This document shows, piece by piece, positions 45,070 to 55,456 of a stretch of 64,000 bases of DNA. The stretch's first letter is position 1; each line of letters opens with the position of its first letter. This DNA comes from Pogona vitticeps (taxonomy: Eukaryota > Chordata > Lepidosauria > Squamata > Agamidae), in assembly GCF_051106095.1 (NCBI RefSeq), contig NC_135785.1:188215545-188279544 (forward strand). Direction: 5' to 3'. The notes under the pieces were generated by a model that searched no databases, was not told the origin of the DNA, and worked only from the letters and a program-made list of their open reading frames with translations. A program made the translations under genes and the position numbers.

Positions 45070-48000
45070 ACTCCTTCATGGATTGCTGCCTTGATGTGGT
45101 GAAGGGGCTTGAGTAACTCAGAAAAGCTATGGGCTATGCCGTGCAGGGACACCTAAGACAAACAGGTCATAGTGGAGAGTTCCAACTAAATGCAATCCAC
45201 CTGGAGTAGGAATTGGTAAGCCACTCCAGTATCTTTGGCCAGAATACCCCATGAACAGAAACAAAAGACTAAAAGATATGACACTGGAAGATGGGCCCCT
45301 CAGATAAGAAGGCATCCAACATGCTACTGAGGAAGAGCAGAGGACAAGTACAAGTAGTTCCAGAGGTAATGAAGTGGTTGGGCCAAAGCCGAAATGACAC
45401 TCAGTTGTGGACGTGCCTGGAAGTGAAAGGAAAGTCCAATGCTGCAAAGAAAAATACTGCATTGGAACCTGGAATGTAAGATTTATCAACCTTGGTAAGG
45501 TGGATGTGGTCAAGCAGGAGAAGGCAAGATTAAACATTGACATCCTGGGTGTCAGTGAACTAAAATGGACAGGAATGGGTTAATTCAATTCAGATGATTG
45601 TCATATCTACTATTGTGGGCAAGAATCCTGTAGAAGGAATGGAGTAGCCTTCATAGTCAATAAAAGAGTGGGAAAAGCTGTAATGGGATATAATCTCAAA
45701 AATGATAGAATGATTTCAATACAAATTCAAGGCAGACCATTCAACATCACAATAATCCAAGTTTATGCACCAACCACCAATACTGAGGAGATTGAAACTG
45801 ACCAATTTTATGAAGACTTACAACAACTTCTAGAGCTGACACAAAAGAAAGATGTTCTTCTCATTCTAGGGAATTGGATTGCTAAAGTAGGAAGTCAAGA
45901 GATAAAAGGAACAACAGGAAAATTTGGCCTTGGAGTTTAAAACGAAGCAGGGCAAAGGCTAATACAGTTTTGTCAAGAGAACAAGCTGGTCATCACAAAC
46001 ACTCTTTTCCAACAACACAAGAGACTCTACACATGGACATCACCAGATGGGCAATACCGAAATCAGATTGATTATGTTCTCTGCAGCCAGAAATGGAGAA
46101 GTACTACACAGTCAGCAAAAATAAGACCTGGAGCTGATTGTGGCTCTAATCATCAGCTTCTCATAGCAAAATTCAAGCTTAAACTGAAGAGAGTAGGAAA
46201 AACCACAGGGCTAGTCAGGTATAATCTAAGCGAAATCCCTTATGAATACACATTGGAAGAAAAGAACAGATTTAAGGAACTAGAATTGGTGAAAGAGTGC
46301 CTGAAGAACTTTGGATGGAGGCTCGTAACATTGTACAGGAAGCAGCAACAAAAACCATCCCAAAGAAAAAGAAATGCAAGAAAGCAAAATGGCTGTCCAA
46401 TGAGGCCTTACAAATAACAGAGAAGAGAAGGGAGACAAAATGCAAAGGAGATAGGGAAAGTTACAGAAAATTGAATGCAGACTTCCAAAGAATAGCAAGG
46501 AAAGACAAGGGGGCCTTCTTAAATGAACAGTGCAACAATATAGAGGAAAATAATGGAAAGGGAAAAACCAGAGATCTGTCCAAGAAAATTGGAGATATTA
46601 AAGAACATTTTGTTCAAAGATGGACATGATAAAGGACAAAAATGGGAGGGGCCTTGCAGAAGCAGAAGACATCAAGAAGAGGTGGCAAGAATACACAAAG
46701 GAATTATACCAGAAAGATCTGGATGTCCCAGACAACCCAAATAGTGTGGTTGCTGACCTTGAGCCAGACATCCTGGAGAGCGAAGTCAAGTGGGTCTTAG
46801 AAAGCCTGGCTAACAACAAGGCCAGTGGAGGTGATGGCATTCCAGTTGAACTATTTAAAATCTTAAAAGATGACACTGTTAAGTGCTACACTCAATATGC
46901 CAGCGAGTTTGGAAAACTCAGCAGTGGCCAGATGATTGGAAAAGATCGGTCTACTTCCCAATCCCAATGAAGGGCAGTGCCAAAGAATGCTCCAACAACC
47001 GTACAATTGCACTAATTTCACACGCTAGCAAGCTTATGCTCAAAATCCTACAAGGTAGGCTTCAGCAGTATGTGGACCGAAAACTCCCAAAAGTACATGC
47101 TGGATTTCGAAGGGGCAGAGGAACTAGAAACCAAATTGCTAACATGTGCTGGATTATGGAGAAAGCCAGAGAATTCCATAAAAACATCTACTTCTGCTTC
47201 ATTGACTACGCAAAAGCGTGTGAACCACAGCAAACTATGGCAAGTCCTTAAAGAAATGGGAGTGCCTGACCACCTTCTCTACCTCCTCAGAAATCTATAT
47301 GTGGGACAGGAAGCAACAGTTAGAACTGGATATGGAACAACTGATTGGTTCAAAATTGGGAAAGGAGTATGACAAGGCTGTATATTGTCTCCCTGCTTAT
47401 TTTACTTATATGCAGAATACATAATGCAAAAGGCTGGACTGGAGGAATCCCAAACCGGAATTAAGATTGCCGGAACGAATATCAACAACCTCAGATATGC
47501 AGACGATACTAATCTGATGGCAGAAAGTGAGGAGGAATGAAAGAACCTCTTAACGAGGGTGAAAAACAAGAGTGCAAAAAAAAAAAAGGTCTGAAGCTCA
47601 ATATCAAAAAACTAAGATCATGGCCACTGGTCCCATTACTTCCTGGCAAATAGAAGGGCAAGATATGGAGGCAGTGACAGATTTTACCTTCTTGGGTTCC
47701 ATGATCACTGCAGATGGTGACACAGCCACAAAATTAAAAGACTCCTGCTTCTTGGGAGGAAAGCGATGACAAACCTAGACAGCATCTTAAAAAGCAGAGA
47801 CATCACCTTGCTGACCGAAGTCTACAAAGTCAAAGCTATGGTTTTTCTAGTAGTGATGTATGGAGGTTAGAGCTGGACCATAAAGAAGGGTGACCACCAA
47901 AGAATGGATGCTTTTGAATTGTGGTGCTGGAGGAGACTCTTGAGTGTCCCCTGGATTGCAAAGATAACAAACCTATCCATCCTGAAGGAAATCAACCCTG

Positions 48001-48354
48001 AGAACTCACTGGAGGGACAGATCCTGAAGCTGAGTCTTCAATACTTTGCCTCATGAGAAGACTCCCTGGAAAAGACCCTGATGTTGGGAAAGTGTGAGGG
48101 CAAGAGGAGAAGGGGACAACAGAGGACGAGATGGTTGGACAGTGTCACTGAACCTACCAACATGAATTTGACCAAACAAGCTGGTCATCACAAATACTCT
48201 TTTCCAACAACACAAGAGGCGACTCTACACATGGAAATCACCAGATGGGCAATACCGAAATCAGATTGAGGCAGTGGAAGGTATGAGGGCCTGGAATGCT
48301 CTGGTCCATGGGGTCACGAAGAGTCAGACATAATGACTAAACAACAAACAACAA
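45070..48354 (+). mobile_element. BovB LINE, nearly full length
   Basis: About 3.3 kb, close to the usual BovB length. The 5' region begins GATTGCTGCCTTGATGTGG. The endonuclease part reads ILGVSELKWTGMG, CHIYYCGQES, QGRPFNITIIQVYAPTTNTE and LLILGNWIAKVGSQ, where related copies have GDWNAKVG, so the active-site block is altered. The reverse transcriptase shows SLANNKASGGDGIPVELFK, HAGFRRGRGTRNQIAN and LRYADDTNLM (about 47490-47520), followed by the C-terminal LLVVMYGG-like, ELWCWRRLLSVPW and KCEGKRRRGQQRTRWLDSV blocks. The tail is CACGAAGAGTCAGACATAAT, then GACTAAACAACAAACAAC. Stops and frame shifts break the ORF in many places. A segment at 48174-48269 is a misplaced copy of the endonuclease region. 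Confidence 0.92.
48174..48269 (+). repeat. Endonuclease-region segment copied into the BovB 3' part
   Basis: AACAAGCTGGTCATCACAAA through CCAGATGGGCAATACCGAAA and TCAGATTGA repeats 45980-46071 in the same orientation. It interrupts the normal BovB 3' text between GAATTTGACC and GGCAGTGGAAG. It shares AAGAGGCGACTCTAC and TGGAAATCACC with the second BovB copy (54755-54842) more than with its own element. Confidence 0.85.
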
Positions 48355-49473
48355 TTATAATTTGTACACAAATGTTCTCATGAGTCAAAATAGAAAATAT
48401 CTAAGTTTGGGACAGCCTTATATTACATAAGGATAAAAAATAATTACGATCTCTATTAGTTTTTATTTATTTTGATCAGTTTGGAAGAACAGGAAAGTAA
48501 CAGCCACCTAGGACTGTGCTCATTAAATGTATTTATTTTTTTATTCTGAATGTTTCTTTAAAAAAATAATCAAGATTGTTCATTAACCAAAAAGCAACAG
48601 AGCAGTCTATAAAAGCAACAATAAAAATAATTATAAAATAGAATGTTAAAATAATTTGCAACCAATTTATAAAAGCAGCAATAGTCAAAATAACCCAGTC
48701 TCTGAGAGTGAAACTGTCTCCATCATCTGTCAGAGGGCAAGTAGTGGTCAAGCAAGGGGCTGGTCTCGTGGCAGCTATTCAAAATGCTAGGTGTAGCAAC
48801 TTAAAAAAATGATGAATGAAACATCCGAAGGAATGAACTAAAAGGGAAAATAAAAGGGGTGGTAATAAACTTTTAAAGAAAGCATTCTACAAGTAAATTG
48901 CATGAGATAGTGCCAAACCCGTTGCACAGGACAAAGATATACAGCTTTATCTGCCTGATGTGTTGTCGAAATGGTGTATTCAACTAAAGAAGAGCCACAG
49001 TTGTGTAACAGGGCTGTACAGGAGTACCACTCTGACTTGGCAAGGTATGCCACAGCTGAATCACCTGCAAAGAATTTTGTCTGGCGTCTGGGCCCTTTCC
49101 ATCCCACAGCAAAATCTCAATTTCCTTTTAATATACAGTAAAGCTGCCACCAGCCTTCTTTTAAAGCAGGATCAATTTCACCAGAAGTGGGTTAGTGACT
49201 TGGGTGTAGGACCCTTTGCACTCTGCACATGTTCTATAAAGTCAAATCTACTGTGGCAACACAGATTGAGCAGCTTGGCTTTCTGGATCAGCAGCCCTGC
49301 AAGACACAGAACCTCCACACCACCAATGACAAAATGAACTTTTAGATATACAGTATAAGAAAATGCAGAGCTGCATTGTTTGAAAACATGGAGCATATTC
49401 AAGATAAGCAGACACAAACTAGGCCAGTTGGGAACTTCAGTTAGCCTGGATCGATATGAGGCTAAGTGAGGCT
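48355..49473. other. Intergenic, nothing recognised
   Basis: AT-rich; no gene or repeat recognised. Confidence 0.4.
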
Positions 49474-49580
49474 CTCCAGATATTGTTAGACTGCAATCCC
49501 GCTTAGCCCAGCCCAAGATCAGCACGAACAGAAAACGTTGGGACCTGCAGCCCAACAACATCTGAAGGGGTGCCCCTCGC
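49474..49580. repeat. Fold-back MITE remnant (hAT-like)
   Basis: Left arm CTCCAGATATTGTTAGACTG and right arm (reverse complement) CTTCAGATGTTGTTGGGCTG are imperfect inverted repeats. Target duplications are not clear. Confidence 0.55.
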
Positions 49581-50531
49581 CCAGCCTTGGCTTAGAGCTA
49601 CAGTACTGCTAAAATTTTGGACAATTGCTGCAATGATGGGCTAACATATTGGAAGAATCATAGATGGATATAATGAGACAAGAATCTTCTGAAAGCTAAA
49701 GGAGGAGAGAGGTTGATGTCATATAGAAAAAAATGACAGGAAGAAGATTTAGACAAAGAAACGATATTACTGGTCATACTGCATGAATTTAAGTAATTTA
49801 GGATTCATGATATTCAGCTAAGTATCGTGAACAGCAGAAGGAAATTCTTAAACTAAGCATCTCCTGTAGGAAGCATCAAATTAACAAAGATTGGAAGTAC
49901 AGATATTATAAAAATGTTATATAAAGGACAAATATAATATAAAATGGCTCAAATATTAGTCTTATTTTATTAAATTGTATATGAAACTGGAGTTATCAGT
50001 GTTTTACTTCTGTGTAATTTTTATATTTTAAGTGTCAAGTCAATCAAAGTTTAATCTACACCTTCTTATATGGTTTACTAACTGTAAGAAATACAAAATC
50101 AACAGATACAATGTCAAGTCATGAAACTAAATCTAATTATTAGGTAAAACCTATAGAATCCATGAGATTTACACATGTGTTTACTTAATAAGCTTCATTT
50201 TTTTCCAATGGATTTCCTCCAGCTGGAAGTAACAATTTGATTTAACCCATGTTTTTGATACTTTATTTAAGTAATCTGGAGAGATATGTGGGATGAAATC
50301 TTTAAAACTTTTGATTGCTGTACAGTAAATGATTTTTTTATATGAAAGGTCTTCATATTTTCTTAAATTAAAAACTAGAAATCCCATACAACTTCAAAGC
50401 TTGTTTAAAGATCACTTACAATGAGGGCTAATGAAATCCATTATTGCTCACAGTAATCATAAAGATAACAACAGTATCCTCCCAAGAGTAGCAGGCTAGT
50501 TTAGGAGGTTCAGTCCTGTCCTCCAACATCT
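49581..50531. other. Intergenic, nothing recognised
   Basis: AT-rich; no gene or repeat recognised. Confidence 0.4.
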
Positions 50532-50539
50532 CACTATGG

Positions 50540-50675
50540 CAGTGGTCCCCAACCTTGGGTTTCCAGATGTTCTTGGACTACAACTCCCAGAAGCCTACAC
50601 CACCACCTCTTCTGGCCAGGATTTCTGGGAGTTGAAGTCCAAAAACATCTGGAGGCCCGAGGTTGAGGACCACTG
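50540..50675. mobile_element. hAT MITE with perfect 8-bp target duplication
   Basis: A 136-bp fold-back. The left arm is CAGTGGTCCCCAACCTTGGG and the right arm (reverse complement) is CAGTGGTCCTCAACCTCGGG. The inverted similarity extends about 55 bp through CTCCCAGAA. CACTATGG at 50532-50539 and 50676-50683 is the exact 8-bp duplication expected of hAT. No coding capacity. Confidence 0.93.
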
Positions 50676-50683
50676 CACTATGG

Positions 50684-51166
50684 CACCTCCACCCACAGTC
50701 CCTGGCACATGAGACAGCGGCAACACTTTGCCAAAAGGTAGGGGCACCTTGTCAATATAACAATTAAATTTTAACATGAAAATTTTAATTCTGCTGGTGG
50801 GATTCTGGTAATCTGAGAAGGAACTTTTTCAAGTTCTATCTGCTAATAAGGCCTAGTATAGAGAAGCTGAGTATACAATCACCTGTCCCTTTCAGAGTGG
50901 ATATACCAGTTTTCCCAGTGCCAGACTGTCAACATTGGAGTGTCCATCAAAATCCACATTTAACATACCTTTAAATCTAACTTCCATGGACTTGGAACTT
51001 ATTCTTTGCAGATCTCCATGTTTATCTGCTGAACCTGGTAAGACACTAGGATCATACCAGAGTGGGGGATCCTACTCAGTTGCAACCCCATTCAAGAGAG
51101 GTAAACTTGGGCCTATTCTCCTATGAATAGCTGTCTGTCATCTGGTGAAATCCCTGCATCCACAAG
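50684..51166. other. Intergenic, nothing recognised
   Basis: No gene or repeat recognised. Confidence 0.4.
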
Positions 51167-51178
51167 TATGTTTGGTTA

Positions 51179-51331
51179 TGGCTGTTGTGGGTTTTTCGGG
51201 CTCTTTGGCCATGTTCTGAAGGTTGTTCTTCCTAACATTTTGCCAGTCTCTGTGGCCGGCATCTTCAGAGGAGAGCCCGAAAAAACCACAACAACCATTA
51301 GATCCCGGCCGTGAAAGCCTTCACGAATACA
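51179..51331. mobile_element. Penelope-like fold-back copy with 12-bp target duplication
   Basis: The left arm reads GGCTGTTGTGGGTTTTTCGG, GCTCTTTGGCCATGTTCTGA and ends AGTCTCTGTGGCCGGCATCT; the right arm reads GAGCCCGAAAAAACCACAAC, CATTAGATCCCGGCCGTGAA. The arms are inverted relative to each other. Flanks TATGTTTGGTTA (51167-51178) and TATGTTTGCTTA (51332-51343) match at 11 of 12. Family name is tentative, as for 25992-26077. Confidence 0.55.
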
Positions 51332-51343
51332 TATGTTTGCTTA

Positions 51344-52605
51344 GTGAGTTATTTATATTTAGAATGTTTTTTTTAATTTGTGTCATTTCTTGTTTCTTCT
51401 GTGTCCTACTTTAAGTCTTTCTGATTTCTAACTGGAGCTAACTGTATATTTTCTATGGTACAAGGATCTGTTCTACTAACATGCTAGATCATTCACCATA
51501 TAGTTGGCTAAAGGAGGGCTCAAGAGAGGCAATGACTAAACTGGCCTCCAGAAGTTTTGGAAAAGCTGCTCCTTCTTTGGTAACTAGGCTGTAAGCGATT
51601 GTCTATCCCTTCCAGATGTGGGCTGAATAAAATGAATGGGGACAGATAGTAAATGAGTCAAGAAAGCATACTACAGGCTGGTTGCCAGTCATCATGGAAG
51701 GATGGGATGAGCAGTATTTTTCACTCCCATCATCAGATTTCAGGATTACCATGTGATTCAGACTCCTTTGGGATTAGGGGCTAAAGTCAACCAGTAGTCC
51801 CAGTTAGAGTACAGTCATGGAATAAATAATGCCATTAGTCATGTAAACCCCAGTGATCTAGTGGGTCTACTTCAATTGAGATGGCAATTGAATAAAGCCT
51901 TAAGAAATAATAGGAGAATCTCACTGATAAAATGAAATATGTGAAGGAACAGACTAGACTAAAACTGCTGTGTGCTATTGTCATTTTCAAAATCATTGTG
52001 TATGGATAGACTTCAGGCTTAAAGAACACTCACTTGGTGTTCTTTAAAACCCAAAGGTTCACTGAAGCAAAGAAGACAGCCAAAATGTGTAAAGCTAGTT
52101 GCCAAGCCCAAGCAGCGACACCAGCAGGACTAGTGTCAATGGTCAGCAGCATTATGGAGCTGGCACCACATCTGGCATTTCTGTGCTACACATAGCAACT
52201 CACTCTCTGTCTTTAAATGGCACAAGGCATCTGCTCTTCATGTGCCTGACAAAATGGGCAAGTACAAGGAACAGTACAGTCTAGGTACAACGGTAAGAGC
52301 TGGGACTTCCATACTACCCAGAAGGAGAGAGAGAAGAGGCAAGCAAGAAGAGGTGATGGAGGTTTTCTGCTTTTCCCTACTCACTTTGTCTCTGATTGGT
52401 GGCAGATTAGAGGAGGCGGTTCATCCAGGTTAAGTCACAGCATGCAAGCCAGGGAAGCTTCTATCTGTGGATTCACCCTCAGTTATTCATCATTCTGCTG
52501 GATGGAATGAGAGGGTAGAACTGGGCCGGACAAACCAGAAACCAAGAACCTTGACTGCTCTCTAGAGAAGCAACCACAACTTCTGCTTCCTAATCCGATT
52601 GCTAA
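51344..52605. other. Intergenic, nothing recognised
   Basis: No gene or repeat recognised. Confidence 0.4.
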
Positions 52606-53174
52606 GTAGTTTCAGTAACTGAGATTTGAATTTTTCTGTGTCTGAGGGAGAGGTATATAGTAAAGAAAAATGTTGGAGTGGACAAGAGAATGTGGGAAAT
52701 GAGGGATCACAGAAGAGGAAATGATTGGAAAAGAAACAGTTCTTGCAGAAGATGAGACAGAAGACAACTAGGAGAAAATCTGAAAGACAGCAGCAGGACT
52801 GCTCAATAAACATTTCAATAGAAAAGGTAGATCCATCTATCCATTCTTCCCAAGCATTCTTTCAACAATAAGGCTCTGGGAGACACTGCTGTAAACAAAT
52901 GAAACCATCATTATCACCGAGTGCACTAGCATAGTTTCATCTCACCAAATTAAGATACAACATATTGAATGTCAAACCCAATGGCCATTAAAGCCATTCA
53001 CAAAATGACTGCTGATTTGAATGGCACAGCTTTTGCCCCTTGCATAGTGGGAAATAATGTTTTTCGTTAGACAATTCCTTGCAACCCTTCAACAAAGGTC
53101 TAATAGCCAATCCATTTCTGAATTACTAGGCTCTGATATTCTGCATTAGACACCCTTGGTGTATCAATTTTCAT
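52606..53174 (-). repeat. Inverted dispersed repeat of about 580 bp, copy 2
   Basis: Reverse complement of 43183-43768, 8.8 kb away. Similarity ends at TACACCAAGGG/AATTTTCAT on one side and at the AGTTTCAGTAACTGAG side on the other. Confidence 0.85.
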
Positions 53175-53502
53175 GTCTGTTTTCTGTCTGGGCAGCACAG
53201 CAAGGAAAACTTGGTTTGCTGAGCCTGGTCCTTAGAGGGGAGGAGGCAAAAGCTCATCACATGAGTAGCAAATTCTCCGACTCACTTGCACCTTTCCCTA
53301 CAGTTCCTCTAGTTCCCCATAGCTGGTGTAATGGGTGATCCTCTCCCACGGCACCACAGGGAGGATGGGCAAAAGCATGCAAAGAAGGGTTTGTGCGCCT
53401 GCCCCACTGCCTGGACTACAGGCAGGCTGTGTTTTCTTCCTGTTCCAGACAAAGTGGCTCTGGACCCAATGTCCACCCTCAACCCAAAAGAAAAATCATC
53501 AC
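53175..53502. other. Intergenic, nothing recognised
   Basis: Open frames on the plus strand here lack any recognisable feature. Confidence 0.4.
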
Positions 53503-53585
53503 CACCATCATCTTAGAACTGAAGAGCTGGAAGGGATCACTGAGTCTAGCCCCTGTCAAGGAAGCACAGTTTCCACCACTCTGCC
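53503..53585 (-). repeat. tRNA-derived SINE (GAT-tailed family), 3' end
   Basis: TCTTAGAACTGAAGAGCTGG, AAGGGATCACTGAGTCTAGC and CCCTGTCAAGGAAGCACAG, preceded by an ATCATC/ACC tract that is the tail complement. The tRNA-like head is missing. Confidence 0.65.
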
Positions 53586-53673
53586 CATTTGCTCTCCCTC
53601 TTTATTTGACAAGGAGGACGTGGGGCAAGGGGAGAGTCAGAAAAATGATTCACCTTATCCAGGCAGCCCCTTC

Positions 53674-55127
53674 ACAGATTGCTGCCTTGTCGTGGCAAAG
53701 GGGCTTGAGTAATTCAGAGAAGCTATGGGCTATGCCGTGCAGGGACACCCAAGACAGACAGGTCATAGTGGAGAGTTCCAACTAAACACAATCCACTTGG
53801 AGCAGGAACTGGCACAAAACTCCATAGACAGAAACAAAAGGCTAAAAGATATGATGCTGGAAGATGAGCCCCTCAGGTTGGAAGGCATCCAACATGCTAC
53901 TGCGGAAGAGTGGAGGACAAGGACAAGTAGCTCCAGAGCTAATGAAGTGGTTGGGCCAAAGACGAAAGGACGCTCAGCTGCGGACGTGCCTGGAAGTGAA
54001 AGGAAAGTCTAACGCTGCAAAGAAGAATATTGCATAGGAACCTGGAATGAAAGATCTATGAATCTTGGGAAGCTGGATGTGGTCAAACAGGAGACGGCAA
54101 GAATAAACATCGACATCCTGGGCGTCAGTGAACTAAAATGGACAGGAATGGGCAAATTCAATTCAGATGATTGTCATATCTACTATTGTGGGCAAGAATC
54201 CCATAGAAGGAATGCAGTAGACTTCATAGTCAATAAAAGAGTGGGAAAAGCTGTAATGGGATATAATCTCAAAAATGATAATATGATTTCAATACAAATT
54301 CAAGGCAGACCTCTCAATATCACAATAATCCAAGTTTATGCACCAACCACCAATACTGAGGAGACTGAAACTGACCAATTTTATGAAGACTTACAACAAC
54401 TTCTAGAACTGACACCAAAAAAGATGTTCTTCTCATTACAGTGGTGCCTCGCTTGACAACGTTAATTCGTTCCAGTGAAATCGCTGTAGAGCGAAAACGT
54501 TGTAAAGCAAAATAAAAAAGCCCATTGAAATGCACTGAAAACCTTTCAATGCATTCCAGTGGGCTGAAAACTCACCATCCAGCAAAGATCTTCCACAGTA
54601 GAACTGACACCAAAGAAAAATGTTCTTCTCATTCTAGGGGACTGGAATGCTAAAGTTGGGTGTCAAAAAATAAAAGGAACAACAGGCAAGTTTGGCCCTG
54701 GACTTCAAAACGAAGCAGGGCAAAGGCTAATAAGAGTTTTGTCAAGAGAACAGGCTGGTCATCACAAACACTCTTTTCCAACAACACAAGAGGTGACTCT
54801 ACACATGGAAATCACCAGATGGGCAATGCCAAAATCAGATTGATTATCTTCTCTGCAGCCAAAGATGGAGAAGCTCTATACAGTCAGCAAAAACAAGACC
54901 TGTAGCTGATTGTGGCTCTGATCATCAGCTTCTTATAGCCAAATTCAAGCTTAAACTGCAGAAAGTAGGAAAAACCACTGGGCTAGTCAGGTATAATCTA
55001 AAATAATTCCCTTATGAATACACATTGGAAGTGAAGAACAGATTTAAGGAACTAGATTTGGAGGACTGAGTGCCTGAAGAACTATGGATGGAGGCTCATA
55101 ACATTGTACAGGAAGCAGCAACAAAAA
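53674..55127 (+). mobile_element. BovB LINE, 5' part only (3'-truncated)
   Basis: It starts GATTGCTGCCTTGTCGTGG like the copy at 45070 and carries the endonuclease region (ILGVSELKWTGMGKFNSDDC, QGRPLNITIIQVYAPTTNTE, and the intact LLILGDWNAKVG block at about 54618-54655). It ends within the region before the polymerase, at GAAGCAGCAACAAAAAATC. Loss of the 3' side is unusual for a LINE, whose copies are normally 5'-truncated, so a later deletion or rearrangement is likely. It is interrupted at 54438 by a mariner fragment. Confidence 0.9.
54439..54598. mobile_element. Truncated Tc1/mariner-type fragment inside BovB
   Basis: CAGTGGTGCCTCGCTTGACA through GGGCTGAAAACTCACCATCC and AGCAAAGATC matches the left 160 bp of the element at 37266-37702. 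TA precedes it at 54437-54438. The right end is missing, and BovB text of about 34 bases (54404-54437) is repeated after it at 54599-54633. Confidence 0.85.
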
Positions 55128-55142
55128 ATCACTGCTTAACTG

Positions 55143-55215
55143 AACTAGTGGACTACACAGCTTAGTGGTTTGGAGCACCAGGGCATGGAGTTCAATCCCC
55201 CACTGTGCTTCCCAA
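55143..55215 (+). repeat. tRNA-derived SINE 5' head (GAT-tailed family)
   Basis: AGCTTAGTGGTTTGGAGCAC and GGAGTTCAATCCCCCACTGT give A- and B-box-like blocks. The body is cut short after CTTCCCAAGAAGG. Confidence 0.6.
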
Positions 55216-55235
55216 GAAGGGAGTCAACCATGATA

Positions 55236-55456
55236 ACCTAGAACATGCATGAATATCAGGAAAGACATCCTGTTAGAGCAGTCGGACAATGGAACCAATT
55301 GCCTTGGGAGGCGGTAAGTGCTCCACCGCTGGAGATATTCAGGGGGAAATTGACAACCCTCTGTGAGATCTACTTTGATTTGCATTCCTGCATTGAGCAA
55401 GGGGGTGGCCTTGACGGCTTTACAGACCCCTTCCAACTCCATTATTGTATGATTCT
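55236..55456 (+). mobile_element. CR1 LINE 3' end
   Basis: AGAGCAGTCGGACAATGGAA, CCAATTGCCTTGGGAGGCGG, GATTTGCATTCCTGCATTGA and TGTATGATTCTAC are the CR1 C-terminal and 3' UTR signature. 5'-truncated. Confidence 0.85.
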
